In this document: positions 27,638-36,599 of the stretch, piece by piece | Layout: the number at the start of each line of letters is the position of its first letter | How positions within the stretch are numbered: position 1 is the stretch's first letter | Assembly (NCBI GenBank): GCA_963793245.1 | Contig: CAWBZG010000004.1 | Coordinates: 62,001-126,000, forward strand | Source of the DNA: CAXBBB01 sp963793245 | GTDB taxonomy: Bacteria; Bacteroidota; Rhodothermia; Rhodothermales; BA12 | DNA: 64,000 nucleotides | Reading direction: 5' to 3' | Notes under the pieces: generated by a model | What the model saw: only the letters and a program-made list of their open reading frames with translations | What the model was told of the DNA's origin: nothing | The model's database searches: none | Position numbers and translations under genes: made by a program

Positions 27638-30600
27638 GTGTATCGATTCGTCCTCGCCGTGTGCGTGCTGGCCTTGCTGCCTGCCGCTGCTTTCGCGCAG
27701 TCCGTGCGTGTGTTGAGCAGCGATGCTGGGGGCGAACAGTTGGAGTTTACGTTCGAATGGACGCGTACGCTCGCTGCCGACCTGGATTCCTCCGCCACTA
27801 CGACGTTCGACGAGCGGGCGCTCGAAGTGCTCTCGGGCGGAGCCATCGACGGCTACCACCTGCTCGATCTACCGACCCAGGCCCTACCCACGGTCCGCGT
27901 TGTCGCTTCGGACTACGATGCTGCCGCACTGCCGCTCGCTCTGGCCGACAGTCTCATGCCTCTTTCGGCGCGTGCGCTCGACGTGGGCATCGCCCGCCGC
28001 AGGCCGGTCGCTACGCTCGCCGTTCCGCGCATCGGCTATTCGGGCGGACAGGTGCGCCGCTACCGCCGCGTCGTCGTCGACGTGCAGTACGCATCGCCGC
28101 GCTCTACATCGGCGTTCGCCCGCAGCAGCCGAGTAGCCGTTCAGACGACGAGCGAGCTATCGAGCGGGACCATCTTCCGGCTGCCCATCGAAACGAGCGG
28201 TATTTACCGCGTCGATGCCGAGTTGCTGCAACGACTAGGCGTCGATCCGGCGACGACGGATCCCAACAACGTGCGGATCCTCCACAACGGCGGGCGCCCG
28301 CTTCCTCAGGTCGTCGGTGAGGATCGACCGATCGACTTGGTCGCCAATCCGGTCTGGATACGCGGCGGGGGCGACGGCGCATTCGCCGGAAATGACGCGG
28401 TCTTGTTCTACGCGCAGGGGCCGCAGACGTGGCAGTACAACGGCAGCGCGTGGGACCACACGACCAATCCCTATACCCGGACGAGTTTCGTCTTCCTCAA
28501 AATCGGAGTGGCATCGGAGCGCATTCAGACGACCTCATTCCCATCCAACGGCGCGGCAGATCGCACGACGACGACCGGGCGTTTCGTTGTAGATCGCGAA
28601 GAGTTTTCGTGGGCCGAGGAGGGCGGTTCGGGTTTGCAGCGGTTTTCCAATCTGTTCGATGCAGGGCAGGGTATCGACCTTGCCACGGCACCCGATCTGC
28701 CCGGCTATACGGGCGGTCCGGTCGAGGGGCTTGTGTCATTCGCTGTTCGTTCGCTTGGCGGATCGCCCGGCGCCGAGTTTCGGTTGCAGTCCGGTTCGGA
28801 GGTGCTCGTATCGAGCCGTCCACGCCAGGTCAGTACGGGGCCGGAAAGCCCGCTGGCGACGGCGGCGTTGGCTGGTTTTTCGGCGACCAGTCTCTCGTTT
28901 CCCATCCGCGCTCGGCTCGAACCCGGTGCGGCGAGCCTGATCGAGCAGCGCGCAGGTGTGGACTGGCTACGCGTCTTTTATCCGCGAAATCTGACGGCTC
29001 AGAACGGACTGTTGCAGTTCGCATCGCCGCCCGACGCCAGCGGCCCGCTGAGTTTCGCGTTGTCAGGCTTCGCTGCCGAGCCGCAGGTGTGGGACGTGAC
29101 CGACGCGCTCCGTCCGACGCGTCTTGCTACGCAGTCGGTTGGCGGTGCGTGGCGCGTGCAGTTTTCGCAGTCGGCTGGCTCCCCGCGCGAGCTGATCGCA
29201 TTCACCGAAGCCGCCGCCCAGCGTCCGGCAGGTGAAGCCACTCGCGTGACCAACGCCAATCTGCGTGGACTAGCAGGCTTTCCCGACTACGTGATCGTGG
29301 TGCCGGACACGTTCCGCGTGCAAGCCCAGCAACTCGCCGATCATCGCGCTGCCCAGGGCTTGTCGCCCATCGTAGTGTCGTCGCGCCTAATCTTCGACGC
29401 GTTCGGTGGCGGTGCAGGCGATCCGTCGGCCATTCGCGACTATCTGCGCTTTCTCTACGAACGCGCACCGACGGGCGATCAGGCGCCGCGCTACGTGCTG
29501 CTCTTCGGAGACGGCCACTTCAACTATCGGGGACTGGGTCAGGACGCCAGCGTGCCGTACCTGACCAACTGGCTTCCGCCGTACGAGACAGAGGAAGCGC
29601 TCTCGCCGCTCAACTCGTTTACGACCGACGACTTTTTCGCGCTCCTCGATCCGGGTGAAGGACGCGTCGTGTCGGACAACGAGCGCATCGATCTGGGCAT
29701 CGGGCGGCTCCCGGTTCAGTCGAGTGAGCAGGCGACGGCCCTCGTTGCCAAGATGATGCGCTACGATGGCGCCGCTTCGTTCGGGCCGTGGCGCAACCGC
29801 TACCTCTTCGCCGCCGACGATGCCCTCCAGAGCGGCGTGTCCGATGGCGATCTCCATTTGCAAAACGCCGATTACGTCGCCGAGGAAGTCGAGGCGATGG
29901 ACGCGTCGATCCACGTGCGCAAGGTGTACGGCGACGCCTATGAGCGCGTGCAGACGGTCGGCGTCAAGCTGCCCGAAGCCACCGCCGACATCATCCGGCA
30001 GATCAACGACGGCATCCTCGCATTCAACTACAGCGGCCACGGAAGCCCGCTAGGACTGGCGAGCGAGGACATGTTCACGGTCGAGGACTTGCCCAATCTG
30101 CGCAACGGCAACCGCCTGCCCATCTTCATCACGGCGACCTGCTCGTTTGGACACTGGGACCTACAGCAAGAGCAGAGTCTGGCCGAGCGCTTGCTGCTGA
30201 TGCCTGAAGGTGGAGGCGTGGCGATGTTCACCACTGTCCGTGTCGTGAGCACGAGCCGTAGTCCTACGGTCCTCAACCTGGGCGTCAATCTCCAACTCAA
30301 CAAAGCTCTGTTCGAGCGCGACAGCGACGGTAACGCGACCCGCTTCGGCGACGCCTACTACCAACTCAAGCAGACACCGCCCGGCTACAAAAGCAACGGA
30401 CGCCGCTTCAACCTACTCGGCGATCCCGCCCAGCGCTTCGGATTGCCTGGGCTTCGTGCCCAAGTCGACCGCGTGAACGGCATCGCGCTCGACACGTCGA
30501 CTGCTCAGGTGCGCGCGCTCGACGAAGTCCGCATCGCCGGGCGCGTCGTGACATCGGCTGGCGCTCAGGCGACCGGGTTTACCGGCACGATGGCACTCTC

Positions 30601-31582
30601 GGTCTACGATGCCGAGCGGCGCGTCGAAGTCACGATTCCCCGTCAGTACAGCACGACCGACTTGGCGACGTACGACTTCACCGTCGGCGAAGACCTGCTG
30701 TGGCGCGGCGAAGTTGACGTGGTCGGCGGCGCGTTCGATGCGGCGTTTGTCGTGTCCAAAGACATCGCGTATGCCGACGCGCCGGGCCAGATCGTCGCCT
30801 ACGCGCAGGGCACGAACGGAGGGCAGGAAGCCCAGGCGATTGGCGGTACCCGGCGCATCGTAGTGGGAGGCAGTGCTCCGATCCCGACCGACGACGACGA
30901 CGGACCGGACGTAGAACTCTTCCTGGGAGACGAGTCGTTCGTCGGCGGGAGCCTCACGTCTGCGTCGCCCGAACTGATCGTGCGGCTGAGCGACAAGACC
31001 GGCATCAACACGGTCGGAAGCGGCGTCGGGCACGAACTGCTGCTGGTCGTCAACGGCGATCAGACCAATGCGCGTGACATCGGCTCGTCGTTCCGGGCCG
31101 ATCCCAACCAGTCGCGATCGGGCGAAGTGCGCGTTCCGCTCGATGACCTTGAACCTGGACCCGGCACGCTGACCGTTCGGGCGTGGGACGTGCTCAACAA
31201 CGCGACCGAAGCCAAGCTCGACTTCGTGGTGGCTGCCTCGCAAGCGCTCGACGTGCGGCGCCTCGCCAACTTCCCCAACCCGATGTCGTCCAGCACGCGA
31301 ATCGCGTTCGAGCACAACCAGCCGCCCGGTACTCAGGCCGATGTGCGCGTGCGCATCTTTACGCTCTCGGGCCAACTCGTCCGCACAATGGACGCGTTCG
31401 AAGCGTTACCAACGGGCGTGCTCCCCTCCGGCGGCGTCCGCATCGCCTACGACGGACGCGACCAGGACGGCGACCGGCTCGCTCCGGGCCTTTACCTCTA
31501 TCAGATTCGCGTCAGCCTGACGCGCGACGATGGAACGACCGATGTCGTCGAGCGCGTTGAGCGTTTGGCTGTCGTTCGGTGA
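27638..31582 (+). CDS. porU: Type IX secretion system sortase PorU
   Basis: Cell-surface gingipain-type cysteine peptidase of 1314 residues that removes the C-terminal signal of T9SS cargo and attaches it to the cell surface. Signal peptide from GTG 27638 (MYRFVLAVCVLALLPAAAFAQ). The C25 peptidase domain begins about residue 545 (FPDYVIVVPDTF). Catalytic His is in NYSGHGSPLG near residue 800, and Cys in ATCSFGHWD near 834. The C-terminal 105 residues, from NFPNPMSSSTRI, form the T9SS signal/FlgD-like domain found in PorU itself. porV begins 41 bp downstream. The start upstream of 27638 would leave no proper signal peptide. Confidence 0.94.
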   Translation: MYRFVLAVCVLALLPAAAFAQSVRVLSSDAGGEQLEFTFEWTRTLAADLDSSATTTFDERALEVLSGGAIDGYHLLDLPTQALPTVRVVASDYDAAALPLALADSLMPLSARALDVGIARRRPVATLAVPRIGYSGGQVRRYRRVVVDVQYASPRSTSAFARSSRVAVQTTSELSSGTIFRLPIETSGIYRVDAELLQRLGVDPATTDPNNVRILHNGGRPLPQVVGEDRPIDLVANPVWIRGGGDGAFAGNDAVLFYAQGPQTWQYNGSAWDHTTNPYTRTSFVFLKIGVASERIQTTSFPSNGAADRTTTTGRFVVDREEFSWAEEGGSGLQRFSNLFDAGQGIDLATAPDLPGYTGGPVEGLVSFAVRSLGGSPGAEFRLQSGSEVLVSSRPRQVSTGPESPLATAALAGFSATSLSFPIRARLEPGAASLIEQRAGVDWLRVFYPRNLTAQNGLLQFASPPDASGPLSFALSGFAAEPQVWDVTDALRPTRLATQSVGGAWRVQFSQSAGSPRELIAFTEAAAQRPAGEATRVTNANLRGLAGFPDYVIVVPDTFRVQAQQLADHRAAQGLSPIVVSSRLIFDAFGGGAGDPSAIRDYLRFLYERAPTGDQAPRYVLLFGDGHFNYRGLGQDASVPYLTNWLPPYETEEALSPLNSFTTDDFFALLDPGEGRVVSDNERIDLGIGRLPVQSSEQATALVAKMMRYDGAASFGPWRNRYLFAADDALQSGVSDGDLHLQNADYVAEEVEAMDASIHVRKVYGDAYERVQTVGVKLPEATADIIRQINDGILAFNYSGHGSPLGLASEDMFTVEDLPNLRNGNRLPIFITATCSFGHWDLQQEQSLAERLLLMPEGGGVAMFTTVRVVSTSRSPTVLNLGVNLQLNKALFERDSDGNATRFGDAYYQLKQTPPGYKSNGRRFNLLGDPAQRFGLPGLRAQVDRVNGIALDTSTAQVRALDEVRIAGRVVTSAGAQATGFTGTMALSVYDAERRVEVTIPRQYSTTDLATYDFTVGEDLLWRGEVDVVGGAFDAAFVVSKDIAYADAPGQIVAYAQGTNGGQEAQAIGGTRRIVVGGSAPIPTDDDDGPDVELFLGDESFVGGSLTSASPELIVRLSDKTGINTVGSGVGHELLLVVNGDQTNARDIGSSFRADPNQSRSGEVRVPLDDLEPGPGTLTVRAWDVLNNATEAKLDFVVAASQALDVRRLANFPNPMSSSTRIAFEHNQPPGTQADVRVRIFTLSGQLVRTMDAFEALPTGVLPSGGVRIAYDGRDQDGDRLAPGLYLYQIRVSLTRDDGTTDVVERVERLAVVR

Positions 31583-31623
31583 ACTACTCGTATCCGACTT
31601 TTGCTTACACCCCACCTCTTCCT

Positions 31624-32817
31624 ATGACCTCTTTCCGAACACTGGCCTTGGGCCTTCTGCTCGTGCTTTCGGCGCCTCTGGTGCAGACTGCGAGCGCGCA
31701 AGTCGGCGGTGCTGCCGTCGTCTTCCTCATGATCGAGCCGGACAGTAGGGCGGCGGGCATGGGCAATGCCAACGTCGCAATCGCCGACAATGCCAACGCG
31801 GTCTTCTGGAACCCGGCAGGTCTGGCGTTCCAGACCGGATCGTCGGTTGGCATTACGCACTCGAACTGGTTGCCCGAGTTCAACGCGAACCTGTTCTACG
31901 AATACGCCGTCGGCAAGGTCGCCGTCGAGAACGTTGGTACGTTCGGGGCGCACATCACCTACTTCAACCTGGGCACGCACGAGGCGACGGACGAACTGGG
32001 CAACTCGCTCGGTCAGTTCAAATCGTACGACCTGGCGGCGGGCCTCTCGTTCGGTCGGCAGATCACCGACAACCTGGGCATCGGTGTGAGCGCGCGGACC
32101 ATCGTGTCGAACCTGGCGACGGGCATCTCGATCGACACCGACACGGAAGTCAAGCGCGGCGTCTCGTTCGGCCTCGACCTTGGCTTGCTCTACAAAAGCG
32201 ACAAGTTTGACTTGGGCAGCACCAAAGCGTCGTTCAACCTGGGCGCCAACCTCGCCAACATGGGACCGACGGTTGGTTACACCGAAGGCGGGCAGCGCGA
32301 CCCGATTCCGACCAACCTGCGCTTCGGATACGCCTTCACGCTCGACATCGACGAGTTCAACTCGATCACGTTCGCCAACGACTTCAACAAAGCACTGTAC
32401 CGCGTAAGCTCGGACTCGGTCTTCAATGCCGACGGTACGCCGACGCTCGACGAGAACGACCGCGCCGTCATCGAACGCAACGTCGACCCGTGGTACCGTG
32501 CGATCTTCTCGGCCTGGGCACCTCTCGAAGTCGATCTCACGCCCGGCAACGACCGCGAAGATGCGCGCGAACTCAACGCGTTCGACCAGATGACGGTCGG
32601 TTTGGGCGCCGAGTACTGGTACAACCAGTTGTTCGCCATGCGCGCGGGCTACTTCTACGAGAACCCGTACAACGGCAACCGCGAGTTCATCACGTTCGGC
32701 GCCGGTATCCGCTACAACATCTTCGGCGTCGACTTCTCGTATATCTACGCCTTGGAAGAGGACAGCCCGCTCGCCAACACGATGCGTTTCTCGGTCCTGC
32801 TCGATTTCCAGCGATAG
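31624..32817 (+). CDS. porV: T9SS outer-membrane protein PorV
   Basis: 397-residue beta-barrel of the FadL-like PorV family, which shuttles cargo from the translocon to PorU in the outer membrane. The signal peptide ends in APLVQTASAQ. Then comes the diagnostic FLMIEPDSRAAGMGNANVAIADNANAVFWNPAG stretch. Barrel strands continue to RFSVLLDFQR, with a C-terminal aromatic as in outer-membrane barrels. It overlaps nothing and follows porU by 41 bp in the same transcription unit. A longer reading frame begins inside the end of porU but lacks a signal-like start. Confidence 0.94.
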   Translation: MTSFRTLALGLLLVLSAPLVQTASAQVGGAAVVFLMIEPDSRAAGMGNANVAIADNANAVFWNPAGLAFQTGSSVGITHSNWLPEFNANLFYEYAVGKVAVENVGTFGAHITYFNLGTHEATDELGNSLGQFKSYDLAAGLSFGRQITDNLGIGVSARTIVSNLATGISIDTDTEVKRGVSFGLDLGLLYKSDKFDLGSTKASFNLGANLANMGPTVGYTEGGQRDPIPTNLRFGYAFTLDIDEFNSITFANDFNKALYRVSSDSVFNADGTPTLDENDRAVIERNVDPWYRAIFSAWAPLEVDLTPGNDREDARELNAFDQMTVGLGAEYWYNQLFAMRAGYFYENPYNGNREFITFGAGIRYNIFGVDFSYIYALEEDSPLANTMRFSVLLDFQR

Positions 32818-32834
32818 ACCTTTTGGTCTTTCAG

Positions 32835-32876
32835 AAGCGCCCCGCTCGGTCTGACCACCGAGCGGGGCGCTTTTTT
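32835..32876 (+). terminator. Rho-independent terminator of porU-porV
   Basis: 16-bp perfect stem AAGCGCCCCGCTCGGT (32835-32850) with ACCGAGCGGGGCGCTT (32857-32872), 6-base loop, then a run of T. It starts 18 bp after the porV stop and is the clearest terminator in the window. Confidence 0.95.
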
Positions 32877-32897
32877 GTTTGATCCACCTCCCAGACC

Positions 32898-32924
32898 CCC
32901 GTAGCGCCGCAGCATGCTGCGGCG
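32898..32924 (+). repeat. GCATGC-centred palindrome with CCCGTAG flank
   Basis: CCCGTAG is followed by the perfect 20-bp palindrome CGCCGCAGCATGCTGCGGCG (32905-32924). Same design as the copies at 3408-3434 and 33008-33034. Confidence 0.75.
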
Positions 32925-33007
32925 GAGCCAAACTCCCAATCACGTTGCAAGACGACATGGCGAGAGGTGATCGGTGGCGATGATGAACGTGCGCCTGACT
33001 TGCACGT

Positions 33008-33034
33008 CGACGTAGCATGCTACGTCGCTACGGG
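33008..33034 (-). repeat. GCATGC-centred palindrome with CCCGTAG flank, opposite orientation
   Basis: CGACGTAGCATGCTACGTCG (33008-33027) is a perfect palindrome followed by CTACGGG, so the flank points the opposite way to the copy 84 bp upstream. The two copies lie head to head between porV and the thioredoxin gene. Confidence 0.75.
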
Positions 33035-33104
33035 TTTTTGGCGCGATTGAAATGCTCGGAGGTGGTTGGCGAACGGGGTGGGGGATGCCGACGTTTGAGA
33101 TGAC

Positions 33105-33782
33105 ATGACGCTTCTCGTACCGCTTGCTCTGGCTCTGGTGGCCGCCGTTCTGATGACGCTCCTGCTCAGGCGTGGTCGCCCGCGCGATGCGGCGACGTGG
33201 CTGGCGCTGATTCTGTCGGGATTGGTCATCGTGACGAGTGCGGCGATGGCTGTCCTCTTGCGCAGCGCTGAGCGACCCACCGTGTACGATCTGTCGGAAC
33301 TGGTGCAGGCGCCGACCGAAGCGCCTGAGGCAGTGCGGGCGCTTATCGGGCAACCGGCTCCCGACGCCGCATTCACCAACCTGGCGACGGGCGAACGCGT
33401 CCGCTTGAGTGATCTCCGCGGACGCGTCGTGCTTCTCAACCTCTGGGCGACATGGTGCCCTCCGTGCCTGCGCGAGATGCCCGATCTGAACCGACTCGAT
33501 CAGGATTATGGTCCGTTGGGGCTGACAGTCGTCGCTCTGTCGGATGAATCGGTGCAGACGATCCAATCGTTCGTCCAGGCGCGGACGTTCGAGTTTCTGG
33601 TAGCCCAGGCGCCCGTCGGAGCGCTCGATGGAGCGTACGAAACGGCCCGCCGCACCTTGCCGACGACATTCGTAATCGATCGAGAGGGCGTCGTTCAGTC
33701 GGTCGAGTCGGGAGCGCGGGACTATGCGCACTTTGCCGAGATCATACAACCGCTGATCCAACCGGGACTGGCGGCGCGGTGA
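33105..33782 (+). CDS. TlpA-family thioredoxin-like protein
   Basis: 225-residue thiol-disulfide protein. Two N-terminal hydrophobic helices (residues about 3-22 and 30-50) anchor it in the inner membrane with the catalytic domain outside. The redox motif is WCPPC with C118 and C121 in LLNLWATWCPPCLREMPDL, and the cis-Pro lies in RRTLPTTFVID. TlpA/ResA-like proteins reduce apocytochrome thiols or other periplasmic disulfides; which applies is unknown. An isolated gene flanked upstream by palindromic repeats. Confidence 0.9.
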   Translation: MTLLVPLALALVAAVLMTLLLRRGRPRDAATWLALILSGLVIVTSAAMAVLLRSAERPTVYDLSELVQAPTEAPEAVRALIGQPAPDAAFTNLATGERVRLSDLRGRVVLLNLWATWCPPCLREMPDLNRLDQDYGPLGLTVVALSDESVQTIQSFVQARTFEFLVAQAPVGALDGAYETARRTLPTTFVIDREGVVQSVESGARDYAHFAEIIQPLIQPGLAAR

Positions 33783-34015
33783 CGGCCTGTCGTCTCGCAA
33801 CTTGCCAGGACGCTGACTACGGCCTCTGCGAGGTTTTGGTCATGACGTGTGGAGGGCAGGAGTGCTGCTAGATCGGTCCTCTGGCGATGACTCTCGCTCA
33901 CCTCTAGCCGAGCCGGGCAGTCGGACGAACTGCGGGGTGGCTCTCGTTTCGTACGGGAAGCGCTTCGTATCATGCGAGGCTAGATCTCGTCTCATCCACA
34001 CACTCCGTCTCGCTC
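33783..34015. other. Intergenic region, no gene seen
   Basis: 233 bp between the thioredoxin and symporter genes. CTCGCA (33794-33799) can pair with TGCGAG (33827-33832) before GTTTTGG, a weak terminator candidate. Nothing else recognised. Confidence 0.35.
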
Positions 34016-35317
34016 ATGCCCTGGTACCGCAAACTGCACTGGCAGATCATCGCTGGGTTGGTGCTCGGGCTTCTCGTCGGCGTGCTGGCGGTCAACTTTG
34101 GTTTCGGTGGGCTGGTTACGGACTGGCTGGCACCGCTGGGGACGATCTTCGTCAACCTGCTCAAACTGATCGCGATACCGCTGATCCTGGCCTCTCTCGT
34201 CGTCGGCGTCACGTCGCTGTCGGACACGAGCAAGCTGTCACGCATCGGCGGAAAGACGATTGGGATTTATCTGGGCACGACCGTGATCGCCCTGCTGATT
34301 GGTTTGACGGTCGTCAACCTGGTGCAGCCGGGTCGCTTCGTGTCGCCCGAAATGCGCGCCGAACTGGAAAACTCCTACGTTGACGCTGCCGCTGACAAGC
34401 AGCAGGGCGCCCTCGCTGCCGAGGAGAGGGGACCGTTACAGCCCCTGATCGACATCGTGCCGGACAACTTCTCGTCGGCTCTGAGCGACAACCGGGCGAT
34501 GCTTCAGATCGTGTTCGCCGCCATCGCTATCGGTTTTGGGTTGATGCTCATTCCGGGTGAGAAAGCCGAGCCGCTGATTCGCATTTTCGACGCCGCCAAT
34601 ACGCTCATCATCAAACTGGTCGACCTGATCATGCTCTACGCGCCCATCGGTGTGTTCGGGCTGATGGCAGGCACCATCGTTAGTATCGTCGGCGACGATC
34701 CGGGCGAGTTAGGTCGATTATTGCTGGCGCTCGGCGGTTACTGCCTGACCGTTTTGGCAGGCTTGCTGATCCACACGTTTGTCGTCTATCCGGTTCTGCT
34801 GCGGTTCTTCGGCGGCATGTCCGTCACGACGTTCCTCAGCCGCATCACGCCTGCCCAATTGATCGCCTTCTCGTCCTCGTCGAGCGGCGCCACGTTGCCT
34901 GTCACGATGGAGGTAGCCGAAGACCGGCTGGGCGTCAGCAAAGAGGTCTCGTCGTTTGTACTGCCCATCGGCGCGACGATCAACATGGACGGCACGGGGC
35001 TGTACCAGGCCGTCGCCGCCGTCTTCATCGCCCAGGTGATCGGCATGGACCTGACAATACTCCAGCAGGCCACCATCGTGCTGACGGCTGTGTTGGCGTC
35101 GATCGGAACGGCAGCGGTCCCGTCGGCGGGAATCGTGATGCTCGTCATCATCCTGGAGAGCGTCAACATCCCGGCAGCGGGCATCGCGCTGATCCTGGGG
35201 CCGGACCGCATCCTCGACATGTGCCGGACGGTCACCAACGTGACGGGCGATCTGGCTGTGTGCTCCATCGTCGCGTCGAGCGAGGGGCAACTCGACGTGC
35301 CGGTCGAAGTGGCCTAA
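34016..35317 (+). CDS. Dicarboxylate/amino acid:cation symporter (DAACS family)
   Basis: 433-residue inner-membrane transporter of the GltP/DctA/GltPh family. HP1 contains the serine-rich SSSSSGATLPVTMEVAE. TM7 carries the Na+ site NMDGTGLYQAVAAVF. HP2 is ASIGTAAVPSAGIVML, and TM8 has DRILDMCRTVTNVTGDL with the substrate-contacting Asp and Asn. Substrates are likely glutamate, aspartate or C4-dicarboxylates, coupled to Na+ or H+. A non-conserved loop around residues 115-145 is longer than in GltPh. Monocistronic with a hairpin after the stop. Confidence 0.95.
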   Translation: MPWYRKLHWQIIAGLVLGLLVGVLAVNFGFGGLVTDWLAPLGTIFVNLLKLIAIPLILASLVVGVTSLSDTSKLSRIGGKTIGIYLGTTVIALLIGLTVVNLVQPGRFVSPEMRAELENSYVDAAADKQQGALAAEERGPLQPLIDIVPDNFSSALSDNRAMLQIVFAAIAIGFGLMLIPGEKAEPLIRIFDAANTLIIKLVDLIMLYAPIGVFGLMAGTIVSIVGDDPGELGRLLLALGGYCLTVLAGLLIHTFVVYPVLLRFFGGMSVTTFLSRITPAQLIAFSSSSSGATLPVTMEVAEDRLGVSKEVSSFVLPIGATINMDGTGLYQAVAAVFIAQVIGMDLTILQQATIVLTAVLASIGTAAVPSAGIVMLVIILESVNIPAAGIALILGPDRILDMCRTVTNVTGDLAVCSIVASSEGQLDVPVEVA

Positions 35318-35323
35318 ACTAGA

Positions 35324-35357
35324 ATCGCCGCCGTCTCCTGAGCGGAGCGGCGGCGAT
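35324..35357. terminator. Hairpin between the DAACS gene and the convergent tRNA-Arg
   Basis: ATCGCCGCCG (35324-35333) pairs with CGGCGGCGAT (35348-35357) around 14 bases. It starts 7 bp after the symporter stop and 6 bp beyond the 3' end of the tRNA, so it can serve both. Confidence 0.8.
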
Positions 35358-35362
35358 GGGGG

Positions 35363-35436
35363 TACACCCGACAGGAGTCGAACCTGTGACCTTTGGTACC
35401 GGAAACCAACGCTCTATCCATCTGAGCTACGGGTGC
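35363..35436 (-). tRNA. tRNA-Arg (anticodon CCG)
   Basis: 74-nt cloverleaf on the minus strand. Acceptor GCACCCG pairs with CGGGTGT (a G-U first pair). D stem GCTC/GAGC, anticodon stem TTGGT/ACCAA with loop TTCCGGT (anticodon CCG, reading CGG), variable loop AGGTC, and T arm ACAGG-TTCGACT-CCTGT. Discriminator A. CCA is not encoded; the next bases are CCC. A promoter-like site lies just upstream. Confidence 0.96.
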
Positions 35437-35449
35437 GGTGCAGGTCCGT

Positions 35450-35480
35450 CAACATACGGCGATTCGAGAACAGCGGCAAG
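35450..35480 (-). promoter_or_regulatory. Putative promoter of tRNA-Arg
   Basis: On the minus strand, CTTG (35480-35477), 20 bases, then TATGTTG (35456-35450), ending 13 bases before the tRNA 5' end. Spacing and boxes match the site before porU. A tRNA gene needs a strong primary promoter this close, which supports the reading. Confidence 0.55.
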
Positions 35481-35620
35481 ACAGGGTGAGCAGGGCGGGC
35501 CGTTTTTTGGTACATTCTGGTTTGATCCGTGGTGAAAGCTGCCGATAACGCAAGCGTTCATTATTTTTTTAGGCCACCACCACCGACGCCGAACGCCCCA
35601 CGTTTGGCGAGACTCTGCCC

Positions 35621-36574
35621 GTGACTTTTTTTCGCCGACCGATTCGATTTCCTCTGGATGGTCCGGTCGAGCAGCCGTATCCGCAGAGTCAGCCGACGGC
35701 TCTCCTCTGGGGCATGTTGGTACTCGCGGTCGCGTTCGTGGTGTACCAAGTGGCGGGGTTTCTAGCACTCCTCGTGCTCTCCGCGCTTCAGGGCGTATCG
35801 CTGGAGCGGCTACTCATTGAGATGCAGCAGGGCATCATGGCGCGCCCCAATGCGCTTCTGGGTGCCAACGCTATCGGTCAGGTGATCGGGTTGGGGTTGG
35901 TTGCGTGGGTCGCGGCGCGGATGCACACGACCCAGCCCGATGCGTTTCTGCGCCTACGGACAAAGCCCAGTCTGGTGCTCTCTGCCGCTTCGATTTTGGT
36001 CGTGTTGTGCCTCATCCCGGTCGTTCAGGTTATCGGGGAGTGGAATGCGTCGCTGCCCTTGCCGGACATGCTTCGCGACTTCGAGGCGTCGCAGCTCGAA
36101 CTCATGGAGCGCGTGCTCAGCAGTTCGCAGGGCATAGGAATCAATCTCGTCTTGTTGGCGCTGACACCTGCGCTTTTCGAGGAGCTGATGTTCCGAGGCT
36201 ACTTTCAGCGGCAAACTGAGCGGGCGACTGGGCCGGGGTGGGGCGTCTTCCTGTCGGGCTTCATCTTTGGAGCCTACCACCTGCGGGTGTCACAGGTGTT
36301 CGCGTTGGCGCTGCTGGGCTGTTTTATCGCCTACATCGTGTGGCGGACGCGGAGTGTGTGGACAGGCATCATTGTGCACTTCGCCTATAACGGATCGCTC
36401 GTCGTGCTCGCGGGTGTGGCCGATGATCCTGCGAGCGTGCTCGACTTGCCCGGTTACGCATTCTGGCTAGGGCTGCTGGGGGCAGGAGGGCTGATCTTCT
36501 GGTTACACCACGTTACTGTGCCCGATTCTGAGGCCCTTGGGGAAGTTGAACCCCGTACCTTAGCGCCTCACTGA
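35621..36574 (+). CDS. CPBP-family intramembrane metalloprotease
   Basis: 317-residue membrane protein with about eight helices. The glutamate motif EELMFRGYF has E187 and E188. The second motif includes FIFGAYHLR, and the third, HFAYNGSLVV, supplies further ligands. This is the Rce1/CAAX-like (ABI) fold, where such proteins act as proteases or scaffolds in envelope processes; the substrate is unknown. GTG start at 35621. DUF2007 and cdsA follow closely in the same direction, suggesting one operon. Confidence 0.9.
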   Translation: MTFFRRPIRFPLDGPVEQPYPQSQPTALLWGMLVLAVAFVVYQVAGFLALLVLSALQGVSLERLLIEMQQGIMARPNALLGANAIGQVIGLGLVAWVAARMHTTQPDAFLRLRTKPSLVLSAASILVVLCLIPVVQVIGEWNASLPLPDMLRDFEASQLELMERVLSSSQGIGINLVLLALTPALFEELMFRGYFQRQTERATGPGWGVFLSGFIFGAYHLRVSQVFALALLGCFIAYIVWRTRSVWTGIIVHFAYNGSLVVLAGVADDPASVLDLPGYAFWLGLLGAGGLIFWLHHVTVPDSEALGEVEPRTLAPH

Positions 36575-36599
36575 CTCCTACCCCTTTTCCTATTCCAAC

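Noticed and set aside
30413..33018. Long minus-strand frames opposite porU and porV
   Set aside because: Antisense to firmly identified genes, Arg/Val/Asp-biased composition typical of shadow frames.
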